Below, piece by piece: positions 17,549 through 26,364 of a stretch of DNA of 64,000 nucleotides; the stretch's first letter is position 1; each line of letters starts with the position of its first letter. The notes beneath the pieces were generated by a model. The model saw only the letters and a program-made list of their open reading frames with translations, ran no database searches and was not told the origin of the DNA. Origin of the DNA: Candidatus Gastranaerophilales bacterium (lineage in GTDB: Bacteria > Cyanobacteriota > Vampirovibrionia > Gastranaerophilales > Gastranaerophilaceae); NCBI GenBank assembly GCA_900552525.1, contig UNSK01000001.1:62001-126000 (forward strand), written 5' to 3'. The position numbers were made by a program, and so were the translations under genes.

Positions 17549-17908
17549 ATGGAAGATATAAAAAACAGGAAATATGTTGCACGGCTTGTTTATGCAGTGC
17601 TTACCGAAAGAAAAACAGCCAGAGAGGCTATACTTTTGTTTCCTGAAACAAAAGACAAGAGTATTGAATGCGCGTATCACGCTCTGGTTCATTTTGAAGC
17701 AGATGAGGATTTGAGATACAGAGATTTTGATTATCGCGAAGAACAGGATGACTATCTGGAATTTATTGCACAGACTCTTGCAGAAGGAAAATCCCTGCCG
17801 CGGAATATAATCGCAGATTATGAACCCTATTATCACGGAGTTTCACGCAGGTGGGAAAACGGCACAAAAGGATTCTGGAAAGAATTTTTAAGATTTATAA
17901 ATTTATGA
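17549..17908 (+). CDS. Hypothetical protein (119 aa)
   Basis: I do not recognise this protein. It is acidic and helical, without signal peptide or membrane segment. The N-terminal half (LTERKTAREAILLFPETKD) suggests a small helical bundle. It follows the lipoprotein by 7 bp and likely depends on its promoter. Confidence 0.65.
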   Translation: MEDIKNRKYVARLVYAVLTERKTAREAILLFPETKDKSIECAYHALVHFEADEDLRYRDFDYREEQDDYLEFIAQTLAEGKSLPRNIIADYEPYYHGVSRRWENGTKGFWKEFLRFINL

Positions 17909-17951
17909 TTTTTACCACTTGCACAGATTTATTTTTGTGCGAGAATAAATT

Positions 17952-18647
17952 ATGGACATTAAGTGTAAATTTAACCCTAATTATTTTTATAATTATCCCG
18001 ATGCCCAAAGAAGGGCAGAAATACAATTCTGTAGAGCGTATCGACCTGCGCCTGATATAATGCAGAAGAGTGTGGACAAATTTGTGAAAAGACCGGCTGA
18101 CGCGAAGTGCGCTGCCGGTCTTTTGAGCATTAAGCCCAAAACACAGACAATTCTTACACGGATAAAAAATTATTCTAAGAACTATGTAAAAAATGTTAAA
18201 CATACATATGAACATAAAGTAGTGTTTGCGCTTGTTGAAAGAGAACTTTTCGGTAAAAATACGATTGACAGTATTACACACGATGCAGATAAGATGATAC
18301 TTTATCTTTTAGGATTTCCAAAATCTTTTGTTTCAGATTTTCACCGCAAACACTCCGAACATCATCCAGAGAGCGGGAAAAAAATGAACCTCAGAAGTAT
18401 GCTTTGTGATAATATTGCTTCATCTCCCGAGTTTAAACCGGAAAAGAAACGTTCGCTCAGAGAACATTTTAATACCTGTGAACAGCTTCAGAGCGTAGAT
18501 GGACTTAAAGATGTTCTTGAAAGATATCATTACGGCGAAGATTTAAACTTTAAAAAGATTAATGCAGACAAAAATGCTAATTATACAGGAAATATAGCAG
18601 CAGCTTTTGTCGGTATTTGCAAGCTTTTTCTACTCAGCCTTCTTTAA
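17952..18647 (+). CDS. Hypothetical protein with His-rich central region (231 aa)
   Basis: The family is uncertain. A central region, HKVVFALVERELFG...ITHDADKMILYLLG followed by FHRKHSEHHPE, has His/Asp spacing reminiscent of DUF5662-type metal-binding proteins. I rate that as a weak resemblance. There is no signal peptide. The 3' end overlaps the convergent metallophosphoesterase by 18 bp, and the last 15 residues are hydrophobic. Confidence 0.65.
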   Translation: MDIKCKFNPNYFYNYPDAQRRAEIQFCRAYRPAPDIMQKSVDKFVKRPADAKCAAGLLSIKPKTQTILTRIKNYSKNYVKNVKHTYEHKVVFALVERELFGKNTIDSITHDADKMILYLLGFPKSFVSDFHRKHSEHHPESGKKMNLRSMLCDNIASSPEFKPEKKRSLREHFNTCEQLQSVDGLKDVLERYHYGEDLNFKKINADKNANYTGNIAAAFVGICKLFLLSLL

Positions 18648-19409
18648 TTGAGCCCAGATTGTCGGATTTGTAGTTTCAGAATCCATAACGTCTATTATTC
18701 TGTAATAAGGTACGCCGGCTGTAGAAATGTGCTCTACTCCGTTAAAATTCTTCTGGTTATTAACCCCGAAATGACCTGAGATTATTGCTTTAACATTTTT
18801 ATGTCCCGCAAGAACTTTAAGATAGTTTTCCGGCTTGAATGTATAATAGCTTTCCTTTTCAGCAGGCGGGATTATAGGAAAATGCTGGAGAATTATTACA
18901 TTGTTTTCCGGATATTTTGCTAATTCTGTATCAAGCCAGGCAAGCACATCTTCTTTGTAATAACCGTTTGTGCCAGGTATGACGTCTTTTGCTCCGTCAG
19001 CAACAATAAAGATAACTCCGTTCTTTTCAAAGGTATAATTTGGCTTTTCCGGTTTGTATTTCTTTATCTGTTTTCTTAGAATTTTTGTATATTCAACTTT
19101 GCTCATACTCTTGAGCTTGTTAACATCTCTGTCGCCTATAACAATATAAAACGGACAATTAAGCTTTTTAGCTTCCTTTAGAAAAGCTTCGAGTTCTTCC
19201 TGCGAAGGCTTCTCTATGTTATCGCCTGTGAAAACAGCAAATTCAACTCTCTTTTGTTTGTTTACATCATTGATAACTTTTTTTAATCCGTCATTTTCAG
19301 CAGATGATAAAAAGCGGACGTCGCTAATCTGTACAAATCTTAAATCCTTTGCCTGAGCTGATGCCATTAGTACAAGAGATGTTAAAAACAAACCTAAAAA
19401 TTTCTTCAT
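18630..19409 (-). CDS. Secreted metallophosphoesterase-like protein with degenerate metal site
   Basis: A signal peptide (cleavage after AQA, residue 20) is followed by a calcineurin-like fold. The order of motifs is that of metallophosphoesterases, but several ligands are changed: the DxH motif reads DVR (Asp30-Val-Arg32), GNH[DE] reads GDRD, and GHxH reads GHFG. GDNIE and QHFP remain. The enzyme may bind a single metal, use other ligands, or have lost catalysis. It stands alone on the minus strand, convergent with the 17952 gene. Confidence 0.8.
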   Translation of the reverse strand: MKKFLGLFLTSLVLMASAQAKDLRFVQISDVRFLSSAENDGLKKVINDVNKQKRVEFAVFTGDNIEKPSQEELEAFLKEAKKLNCPFYIVIGDRDVNKLKSMSKVEYTKILRKQIKKYKPEKPNYTFEKNGVIFIVADGAKDVIPGTNGYYKEDVLAWLDTELAKYPENNVIILQHFPIIPPAEKESYYTFKPENYLKVLAGHKNVKAIISGHFGVNNQKNFNGVEHISTAGVPYYRIIDVMDSETTNPTIWAQLKKAE

Positions 19410-19492
19410 AAGTTAATTTTAGCATAAAAACAGTACACTTTTTTCAAAAATAGGTTATAATGAACATGCAATGTACAATCAAGGACTTTGTT

Positions 19493-19759
19493 ATGTCTTT
19501 TGATTTCAGTAATATCAACCCGATTAATAAAGCTCAGGCTTCCTATAAAGATGGCAGCGGCATGGGAGGCGGCGGTATGTATTTTCGTCAGGGTAAGAAG
19601 CGCAAAGACGAACCTGATGAGGACATGTTCGAGCGCAGTGAGGATAAAAACGAGAACGATATTGATTTTGAGCAGGAATTAAAAGAAGAAGATATTCCGA
19701 AAGATAATCTTGTAAATAAATTTGTAAACTGGTTCCGTATCGGAAAAGACGCGGATTAG
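19493..19759 (+). CDS. Small acidic hypothetical protein (88 aa)
   Basis: I choose the start at 19493 because AAGGA lies about 10 nt upstream; a longer frame begins at 19460. The product has a Gly-rich N-terminal part (GSGMGGGGMYF), then a highly charged Asp/Glu/Lys region, and a short amphipathic C-terminus (NKFVNWFRIGKDAD). No family is recognised. TATAAT lies at about 19456-19461. It lies just upstream of the pilus operon, with a separate promoter between them. Confidence 0.6.
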   Translation: MSFDFSNINPINKAQASYKDGSGMGGGGMYFRQGKKRKDEPDEDMFERSEDKNENDIDFEQELKEEDIPKDNLVNKFVNWFRIGKDAD

Positions 19760-19802
19760 TCTCATTCATATAGAGTATATTTGTCTAAAATCCATTGAAG
19801 TT

Positions 19803-19828
19803 TTGTAACAAATCGTTACAATTATAAT
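19803..19828 (+). promoter_or_regulatory. Pilus operon promoter with TTGTAAC/GTTACAA inverted repeat
   Basis: TTGTAAC (19803-19809) and GTTACAA (19815-19821) form an inverted repeat ending 1 bp before a perfect TATAAT (19823-19828), so the repeat covers the -35 to spacer region, a typical repressor position. The start codon is 27 nt downstream with an AGGA box. The right arm reads TTGTAACGAT on the minus strand, the same decamer as the tandem repeat at 26167. Confidence 0.6.
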
Positions 19829-19855
19829 AGGTACTTCCCTAATTAGGAATTTTTC

Positions 19856-20713
19856 ATGAAAAAAATATTACTTACAACACTTCTAATGGTGCTAGGCTGT
19901 GCAGTTGTGCAAGCTTCGATGGTTATAATAGACTATCAGGGCGAAACAGTTGTACGTCCTCAGAGTGTTGAACGTAATTTGATTATTAACAGTGATGACG
20001 GCGGTGTGTATAATATTGCGGTAAGGCCTCTTGAGGATGCTATGAGGAGTGTGGACGGGAATGTAACAATTCCTCTTTCGAATCTGTATATAAACAATAC
20101 CAGAGAAGATGTTTATTTGCGGTATAACGAGTATTCTAATATTTTTGACGGTCTTTCAATGGGCGGTGTAGCGAAGAATATGACTGCAAAAATCCGTGAC
20201 TTTGGTATGGTTCCGGCAGGAACTTATGCAATAAATTTTGAGGTTCAGGCAACAGATTTGGAAACAGGGCAGATTGCTGCGACTTCAACATTTAATTTGC
20301 AGTTTATTATTCCTTCTGTTCAGGAAATCAGTCTTCATAATGAAGTTCCAAGAATAGTTCTGGGTGCGGAGGATGCTTTCAATAAATCAAAGAAGGTTTC
20401 TAATGAAACTTCTCCTATGATTTATATAAATTCTAACTGTGATTGGGAGCTGGCTTTGAATGCTGATAACTTCGGTGATGGTGCAGGAGATTATTATGTA
20501 AGAACAGTTTCAGCATCATCAGGTGTTAATGAAAGACTTCTGGAAAGAGTTCTGCTGACACCGGGTAAAGAAATAGTTATTGCTAAGGGAAAAGCGCCTG
20601 CAAATAATGAGTACGTATCGGTTGAGTATTCGCTGGAAGGCAGAGATAAGAAATTTATTCCGTCAGGAAATTATGAGAATAGAGTTAAGTATATTTTGAG
20701 AGAGATAAGGTAG
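19856..20713 (+). CDS. Two-domain pilus-associated protein, possible tip adhesin (285 aa)
   Basis: A signal peptide (about 1-20) is followed by two beta-rich domains. Each ends in the G-x-Y edge-strand pattern of pilins: PAGTYAINFEVQATD (about residues 120-135) and IPSGNYENRVKYIL (near the C-terminus). I infer a tip or adaptor subunit because it is first in an operon with a chaperone, two pilins and an usher. It is not recognisable as a characterised adhesin. Promoter and operator-like repeat lie directly upstream; the chaperone gene follows after 3 bp. Confidence 0.65.
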   Translation: MKKILLTTLLMVLGCAVVQASMVIIDYQGETVVRPQSVERNLIINSDDGGVYNIAVRPLEDAMRSVDGNVTIPLSNLYINNTREDVYLRYNEYSNIFDGLSMGGVAKNMTAKIRDFGMVPAGTYAINFEVQATDLETGQIAATSTFNLQFIIPSVQEISLHNEVPRIVLGAEDAFNKSKKVSNETSPMIYINSNCDWELALNADNFGDGAGDYYVRTVSASSGVNERLLERVLLTPGKEIVIAKGKAPANNEYVSVEYSLEGRDKKFIPSGNYENRVKYILREIR

Positions 20714-20716
20714 AAA

Positions 20717-21550
20717 ATGTCAGGTATGAAGAAGAAAATTTTTGGTTTGTTAATAGCTCTGGGACTGGCTGTTCCGGCGTTTGCATCTGTTGCGGTTGCT
20801 CCGACAAGGGTGGAAATTAATGCAAATAAACTCAAAAATAATTACGTAACAACAGCGATAGAAGTTAAAGGCGACAGTCAGCAGCCTATGAGATTTAAGG
20901 TTTATCCCGGATTTTTTACAATCAATGAAAAAGGTGAAGTTGTGATGACTGAAAGTTCAAACGACCCGCATGATTTAACTAAGAAAATAAGGTTTGTACC
21001 ATCAGAATTTACTGTGGTACAGGGAAGAAATCAAAAGGTCAGAATAAATATTGCAAATCTAAACCAGCTTCCTGACGGTGAAAACAGAACAATGCTCTAT
21101 ATTGAAGACGTTAACCCTAAAGAAATGAATATTCCTACAGGCAGAGCCGGTATAGGTGCTCAGCTGATTGTGAAAACACGTGTAGGTGTTCCGGTTTACG
21201 TGGACAAAGGCAGAGTATCAAAAGAAGCAGAAATAGAGTATTTCAATATTGTAAAAGCTAAAGACGGACTTTATACAGATATGAAAATCCTGTCAAAAGG
21301 AAACAGCAAAGTTCGTTACTCTGGAAAAGTTCAAATTTTGCAGGGCAAGAGCCTGATAGACGAGTATGAACTGGATGGAGGAGTAGTTGGAGGAGGAAAC
21401 TACTTTGTAAAGAAACAAAAGATTGACACGAGAAATATCAAAAACTCCGGTGAATATACCCTTAGAGCCGTAATTTCTTATCTTGATGAAAACGGTAAGA
21501 AAAAGAATATTAAGAAAGAAGCAAATTTAAATATAACAGGTAAAGTGTAA
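20717..21550 (+). CDS. Periplasmic pilus chaperone (PapD-like)
   Basis: A signal peptide (cleaved near AFA) leads into two immunoglobulin-like domains. The start VAVAPTRVEI and the segment VVQGRNQKVRINIANL...DGENRTMLYIEDVNP match the conserved strands of fimbrial chaperones, which cap pilin subunits in the periplasm by donor-strand complementation. At 277 aa it is somewhat longer than FimC/PapD (about 230). AAGG lies ahead of the ATG and the gene is 3 bp from its upstream neighbour. Confidence 0.8.
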   Translation: MSGMKKKIFGLLIALGLAVPAFASVAVAPTRVEINANKLKNNYVTTAIEVKGDSQQPMRFKVYPGFFTINEKGEVVMTESSNDPHDLTKKIRFVPSEFTVVQGRNQKVRINIANLNQLPDGENRTMLYIEDVNPKEMNIPTGRAGIGAQLIVKTRVGVPVYVDKGRVSKEAEIEYFNIVKAKDGLYTDMKILSKGNSKVRYSGKVQILQGKSLIDEYELDGGVVGGGNYFVKKQKIDTRNIKNSGEYTLRAVISYLDENGKKKNIKKEANLNITGKV

Positions 21551-21577
21551 CCAAAAGAAGAAAGGAAGGTTTACCCT

Positions 21578-22225
21578 ATGAGAAAAATCGTAAAATTACT
21601 CCCTGCAGCACTGGCGCTGATGTTAATCAGTCCGGCATTTGCTGCTCCAAGTAACTCTGCAGAGTCTACTATGAATATTACAGTAGCTCCATTTATTAAC
21701 ATTAAAAAATTATCAGAAGTAAATGCAGCAAATGCCCAATTTGATGATGACTATACAACTTTAACTACTGATAAGGCATTAGGTGCTAATTTTCAGGTAA
21801 TTAATAATGAAGTTGGTAAAGTAGTGTACTTAACAGCGACTTGTCCTTCTACTGGTGGTAATGCTAAAGCATTATATGGAGAAGATGATAAAAAGTTAAA
21901 TATTGTTTTTTCTAATCAAACAAAAGCTTCAGAAATACAGGACAGCTACATAACTAATATTACAAGCGGTTCTGCAACAGCCAAAGGGGATAACCCTAAT
22001 TGTTTTGCCTTGTCTTTGACACCGACAATAGAACCGGATACTAGTTCAGGTGCAGAAACTCCTACAGCTTCATTAGAAGAACAGTCAGTAAAATATACAT
22101 TGAAAAATGGTGTTTATGCGATGAATTATGCTGTAGGTCAGAATGCATTAGCAAATACATTCTCAACTCACGATACCAATGGAACTTATCAAGCTACACT
22201 TACGTTGACAACAACACAACCGTAA
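21578..22225 (+). CDS. Pilin subunit 1 of the chaperone-usher operon (215 aa)
   Basis: A signal peptide (cleavage near AFA-A) is followed by a beta-sandwich type sequence with two Cys that may form a disulfide. The C-terminus VGQNALANTF...NGTYQATLTLT is the pattern of the last strand of spore-coat-U/Csu-like archaic pilins. The same motif occurs in the next gene and in the distant 39397 gene. GAAAGGAAGG precedes the ATG. It is probably a major subunit. Confidence 0.75.
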   Translation: MRKIVKLLPAALALMLISPAFAAPSNSAESTMNITVAPFINIKKLSEVNAANAQFDDDYTTLTTDKALGANFQVINNEVGKVVYLTATCPSTGGNAKALYGEDDKKLNIVFSNQTKASEIQDSYITNITSGSATAKGDNPNCFALSLTPTIEPDTSSGAETPTASLEEQSVKYTLKNGVYAMNYAVGQNALANTFSTHDTNGTYQATLTLTTTQP

Positions 22226-22237
22226 GTTAAGGAAACA

Positions 22238-22855
22238 ATGAACAAAAGAAACATATCAAAATTGTTAATATTTTTGATGACTGCATCGTTAGGTGCGGTA
22301 AAAGCTTATGGCTATGCAGAAGCTGAACAGTCCGTTCTTACGGACGTTCAGCCGGCTGTTGCCATAGAAAAACAAACTTCGTCAATAGAAAATGCATCGG
22401 CAAACGGTGAAACAGGTGCACATACCGGTTTACAGTCTGTTTTTAGTATTCAGACAAACGGAACAGACTCGGATTATGATTTTATAATTACATCAAAAAT
22501 ATTAACTGACGGGGGAGAAGTTTCTGCATACGGGAATAACGGAAGTCTTTTATTCGGAAATACGCTTGCGGCGCCTACTCAGGCAGCCATTGATGATGCA
22601 AAAGCAGGCGGAAGCAGCAATAAAAATGTAATTGCATATCCTGTAACAACCGTGATTACAAATCCTATGACAGTTGGATTTGAACAAAACTATGGAATTT
22701 ACGGCGATTGTTACGTAGTAAAAGTTAACAACGGCACAGAGGGAACTGTGACACATACTGTCGGTCAAAATCCGATATCAGGGACGTACAATATCGGTCA
22801 GGATCAGGCAGGTACATATCAGGCAGTCGTAACATTTACGGCTGTAAGTAAATAG
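22238..22855 (+). CDS. Pilin subunit 2 of the chaperone-usher operon (205 aa)
   Basis: This is a paralogue of the preceding pilin: signal peptide, beta-rich body, and the C-terminal motif HTVGQNPISGTYNIGQ..AGTYQAVVTFT. It begins 12 bp after pilin 1 with an AAGGAAAC box. The mature part is Ser/Thr/Gly/Asn-rich. Three or four hairpins separate it from the usher gene and may set a higher level of pilin mRNA. Confidence 0.75.
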   Translation: MNKRNISKLLIFLMTASLGAVKAYGYAEAEQSVLTDVQPAVAIEKQTSSIENASANGETGAHTGLQSVFSIQTNGTDSDYDFIITSKILTDGGEVSAYGNNGSLLFGNTLAAPTQAAIDDAKAGGSSNKNVIAYPVTTVITNPMTVGFEQNYGIYGDCYVVKVNNGTEGTVTHTVGQNPISGTYNIGQDQAGTYQAVVTFTAVSK

Positions 22856-22889
22856 AGGTAATTACCTCTCAAGGTTAAATAGAAAAAAC

Positions 22890-22984
22890 GAGGGGACGTC
22901 CCCTCCTCATCTCCTTATGGAGATGAGGAACAGAACAAGGCTATAGGGATAGCCGCGGGTGGAACTAAAGGTCAGCAAATGCTG
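22890..22984 (+). promoter_or_regulatory. Cluster of intercistronic hairpins between pilin and usher genes
   Basis: Consecutive inverted repeats are visible: GAGGGGACGTCCCCTC (22890-22905); CTCATCTCC-TTAT-GGAGATGAG (22906-22927, 9-bp perfect stem); GGCTAT-AGGG-ATAGCC (22939-22954); and a weak CAGC/GCTG (22973-22984). No T-run follows, so this is not a classical terminator. The likely role is mRNA processing or 3'-end protection of the pilin message. Confidence 0.65.
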
Positions 22985-23003
22985 ATTGCAAGAGTTCAAC
23001 AGA

Positions 23004-26000
23004 ATGTTAAATAGAATTAAGAAAAACTTAATACTGGCTTTTGCCGGCATGCTTCTCGCATTACCGGTATTTGCGCTCGACTCTACGGTATCTTATATCA
23101 ATGTCAATGATAGAGCATATCAGGATGTCGAAATCGTAATTACCGATAAGTCGGAAATTTTGCTGCCGTTTAAACAGCTTGCAGATTTATTTAACATTCC
23201 ATATACTGCTAACCGCGTGGATAAACATATCGGATTTAAAACCTGGGACGGCAAAGACGGTATGATAACAACGCAAGGTGTATTTGTTCAGGATGCGCCT
23301 GTTTCTAAGCGCAAAACAGAGTTTTTACAGCAGGGTATTATGGACGGCGTTTTCAATGAAGCGTACATAACTGCTGACGCTGCTTCCAGGATTTTCGGCG
23401 CGAAGTTTGAAACAAATTACGAAGACTTAACTTTAAGTGCTCAGGTTGAAAGAGATATCCCTCTTTTACATACAAATAATTCTGCTGTTGAGGATAAGGG
23501 GCCGAAGGCTTATCAGGATGTTGTTTCTCCTAAAAAACCGGGTAAGATTACGCTTAATACAGTAGGGCTGCGTTCAAATCTCCTCAGTGACAGTCTTACA
23601 GTAAAAGGTCAGGGATATAGAACTTTGAATGATACTTTCTCAGGAAGTACGCAGGCAAGTATTAACGGTAATATTTACGGGGGAAAATATCGTATTGAGG
23701 CGACTGAATACCATTATCGTTCTGATGCTTTTATGTTTGGCGGTATTACAGGTGCTTACAAAAACAGCATTAAAGATAAAGAAACAGGAAAAGAAAAGCT
23801 CTGGTACGAGTTAGGAAAAGTTAAGGGCAGGACAGACGTTGACGCCTCAATTGGTACAAATATTTTCGGTGCGCAAATCTGGAATTATGATTACGAAAAA
23901 GAACGTCCGGAAAAAATTAACGGCTATGTTAAGCCGACCAGTCTTGTAAGACTTACGGTAAACGACTTAGAGCCTGTGATGCTAAGCACATATGCAGGTT
24001 ACTATACGCTTAAGGATGTTCAGCTTCCAAACCCTGTTAAGAGCATTAAGCTGGAAGAGGTTAACGAGGATGGAAGTGTTGAGTTAATAAAAGAAGAAAG
24101 ATATTCAATATACGGGGACAAACCTTTTGAAAAAGAACACAGAGGTTCAGCATACGCAGGTGTATGGGGGTATCAGAACAGATTTTTCCGTGAAGGGGGC
24201 AATATTTATCGCGGAAACAACAAGAAGGTTACTGCCGGAATTGATTATCAATACGGTATCAAAGACAATATTACTTTTGAATCACGGGTTACCGGCGATA
24301 AGCTTTATGAAAAGAACGGAACAAGCATTGTTTATCGCGTTCCTACAAACGATACCCTGCTTGTAAGCGGTACGCAGAAAAGTGTCAACTATCTTGAAGG
24401 TGCAACAGCGCTTAACAGTGTTGAATGGGTTAATCCGAAAAACAAGAATATAAAAGGCCGATTAACGGCCGGTGCAAGCGTTGCGCATGATATTAGAGAG
24501 GAGCATACCCATGCAGGTTATATTGTGAAAGCTGCAGGGGAGTATGAAAAAGATCTTGAAAAATATCAGAGGGGTATTTTCAAACCGAAAAGAGCAGCCG
24601 GAAGATTAGAACTGTTCCAAACCTCACCGGATTTCTATATTGCAAGCAGCGACTCTACTTCCAAAAACGATAGAACAGGAGGAAAAGTTTCAGGTAACGT
24701 AAGCTTTAATTCTACAAATGCAGGCGGAAGCTACAGCAGATATTATTCTAATATGAACCACCGTTACAGAGGTGGCACTATTAAGTTTGACGAAGCTTCA
24801 ATTAATGCATCAACTAAAATTCCTAAGGTTGCTAATTTAAGATTTAACAGCTACTATAGACGCGGTGAGAATGAACTCGGCAGAAACAAAAACTATTTTT
24901 ATGATGCCAATGCTTCCCGTGATATTGCACGCTGGGCGCGTGTTCAGGCCGGACGCAGAGAAAGTTTGTATGATACAGAGTATGATACGCCAAATTCTTT
25001 AGACAGAAATTATCATTCAAAATACACAGATAACTATGCACAATTAGATGTTCCAATTCCCGGCAATCACGGCAGATTTACACTCGGGCACAATATTGTA
25101 AGGTACAACACTGCGACTTACAAAAATGGTTATAATATGTTCCGTTTCGGGTATACTTTCCCAACGTGGAAACGTTTAACTCTCGGGCTTGGATATGGTT
25201 TTAGATACAGCGGTCAGGGAGGAAACGACTTTAACATTAATATAGGATACAGGGCTAAGTCAGGCCAGACAATGTCTGTAGGATATCAATATTCAGAAAA
25301 TGGCGGATACTTTATTGATAATATGTTTACGCCTACGACAAACAGACATTCGATAAATTTTGTGTTTAATGATGCGTTCCAAATCTTCCATAACGGTTTG
25401 AAATCAGTAGGAGATGAAGATTTGAACAAAGGTATATTTGAAGCGATTGCATTTGTTGATGTTAACAAAAACGGAAAATACGATAAGAAGATTGATGTGC
25501 CAATCCAGAATGTTCCGCTTATTACCAGCTGGACAGGAGAAACAAGCGTTACAAACAAGCGCGGAAGAGTTTATTCATCAAGCCTTGAACAGGGAATTTA
25601 CACTGTATCTATTGATATGAACCAGCTGCCGATTACAGTTGCACCATTTACAAACGATTTAATAAATAAAAAGGTTAAAATTGACGGGGGCCAGACAACT
25701 CAGCTCGAAATTCCTCTTATAAGTACAGTCGGCTCAGTATCAGGTACTTTAAAAATCTTTGATGATTTCCAGCGTGACTTAAAAATAACCGACTTTGTAG
25801 TAGTAATTCTTGATGAAAACGGAGAAGAAGTTAATTATTCAACGGTCGATTCTACCGGTGTGTTCTATATTTCAGGTCTTGCACCGGGTAATTATACGCT
25901 TAAGCTGGATGAGAAATTCATTGATGCCTACGGACTTGAAATGCTGCCGGAAAAGAGTGAAATAAGTATTTCAATTCCGTATGACTACAAAACACCTGTT

Positions 26001-26045
26001 GATTTCACAGAGCAAAATCTGGAGTACAAGACGCTTGCTCTGTAA
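23004..26045 (+). CDS. Outer-membrane usher-like protein (about 1013 aa)
   Basis: I start at the ATG at 23004 rather than a TTG at 22986, because MLNRIKKNLILAFAG opens a normal signal peptide (cleaved after VFA). The N-terminal domain (SYINVNDRAYQDVEIVI, LLPFKQLADLF) looks like a small ligand- or stalk-type domain and unlike classical ushers. The region VRLTVNDLEPVML...GYYTLKDVQLPNPVKSIKL fits the usher plug segment. A long beta-barrel of alternating strands follows. The C-terminus has an SdrD-B-like part (AFVDVNKNGKYDKKIDVP) and a carboxypeptidase-regulatory-like fold (GLAPGNYTLKLD). Ushers export and assemble pili. The protein is too divergent to assign to a usher clade by eye. Confidence 0.75.
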   Translation: MLNRIKKNLILAFAGMLLALPVFALDSTVSYINVNDRAYQDVEIVITDKSEILLPFKQLADLFNIPYTANRVDKHIGFKTWDGKDGMITTQGVFVQDAPVSKRKTEFLQQGIMDGVFNEAYITADAASRIFGAKFETNYEDLTLSAQVERDIPLLHTNNSAVEDKGPKAYQDVVSPKKPGKITLNTVGLRSNLLSDSLTVKGQGYRTLNDTFSGSTQASINGNIYGGKYRIEATEYHYRSDAFMFGGITGAYKNSIKDKETGKEKLWYELGKVKGRTDVDASIGTNIFGAQIWNYDYEKERPEKINGYVKPTSLVRLTVNDLEPVMLSTYAGYYTLKDVQLPNPVKSIKLEEVNEDGSVELIKEERYSIYGDKPFEKEHRGSAYAGVWGYQNRFFREGGNIYRGNNKKVTAGIDYQYGIKDNITFESRVTGDKLYEKNGTSIVYRVPTNDTLLVSGTQKSVNYLEGATALNSVEWVNPKNKNIKGRLTAGASVAHDIREEHTHAGYIVKAAGEYEKDLEKYQRGIFKPKRAAGRLELFQTSPDFYIASSDSTSKNDRTGGKVSGNVSFNSTNAGGSYSRYYSNMNHRYRGGTIKFDEASINASTKIPKVANLRFNSYYRRGENELGRNKNYFYDANASRDIARWARVQAGRRESLYDTEYDTPNSLDRNYHSKYTDNYAQLDVPIPGNHGRFTLGHNIVRYNTATYKNGYNMFRFGYTFPTWKRLTLGLGYGFRYSGQGGNDFNINIGYRAKSGQTMSVGYQYSENGGYFIDNMFTPTTNRHSINFVFNDAFQIFHNGLKSVGDEDLNKGIFEAIAFVDVNKNGKYDKKIDVPIQNVPLITSWTGETSVTNKRGRVYSSSLEQGIYTVSIDMNQLPITVAPFTNDLINKKVKIDGGQTTQLEIPLISTVGSVSGTLKIFDDFQRDLKITDFVVVILDENGEEVNYSTVDSTGVFYISGLAPGNYTLKLDEKFIDAYGLEMLPEKSEISISIPYDYKTPVDFTEQNLEYKTLAL

Positions 26046-26083
26046 ACAAAGTTCTATTTAACATAATACATATATGTATCTAG

Positions 26084-26107
26084 GCTGCCGGATGGCAGCT
26101 TTTTTTT
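26084..26107 (+). terminator. Intrinsic terminator of the pilus operon
   Basis: A perfect GCTGCC-GGAT-GGCAGC stem (26084-26099) is followed directly by a run of eight T. Confidence 0.92.
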
Positions 26108-26166
26108 GTACTACGTACTGGGGATACTTATACTCCTTCTTACTATTACTGCATTTTAGCCATCTC

Positions 26167-26186
26167 TTGTAACGATTTGTAACGAT
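26167..26186 (+). repeat. Tandem TTGTAACGAT repeat
   Basis: Two exact copies of TTGTAACGAT with a 10-bp period, one helical turn. The same decamer forms one arm of the inverted repeat at the pilus promoter (19812-19821, opposite strand). Confidence 0.7.
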
Positions 26187-26364
26187 ATCTCCAAAAACCC
26201 TAAAGTTTTTCAAAAAAATGCCGTTAACATATCTGTAAGCAAAAACAAAACAAAAAATCGTGTATACAAAAGGGGTTCTGGTAACACAAAAAACATTGAA
26301 CTGGTAGTAATGCGATAGACCCAATGTATTTACCCCCCCTAGTTGTTGATTAAGAGGTATAGTG

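Larger units (their letters stand above)
26046..26364. other. 319-bp gap after the pilus operon
   Basis: It holds the operon terminator (26084-26107), a perfect 10-bp tandem repeat (26167-26186), a C-run (CCCCCC at about 26333) and the ribosome site of the small gene at 26365. I see no further gene in it. Confidence 0.6.

Noticed and set aside
22955..22970. GGGTGGAAC stretch resembling the T-box core ahead of the usher gene
   Set aside because: The conserved CCGCG that should follow is missing (TAAAGG instead), there is no specifier stem, and the gene downstream is not amino-acid related.
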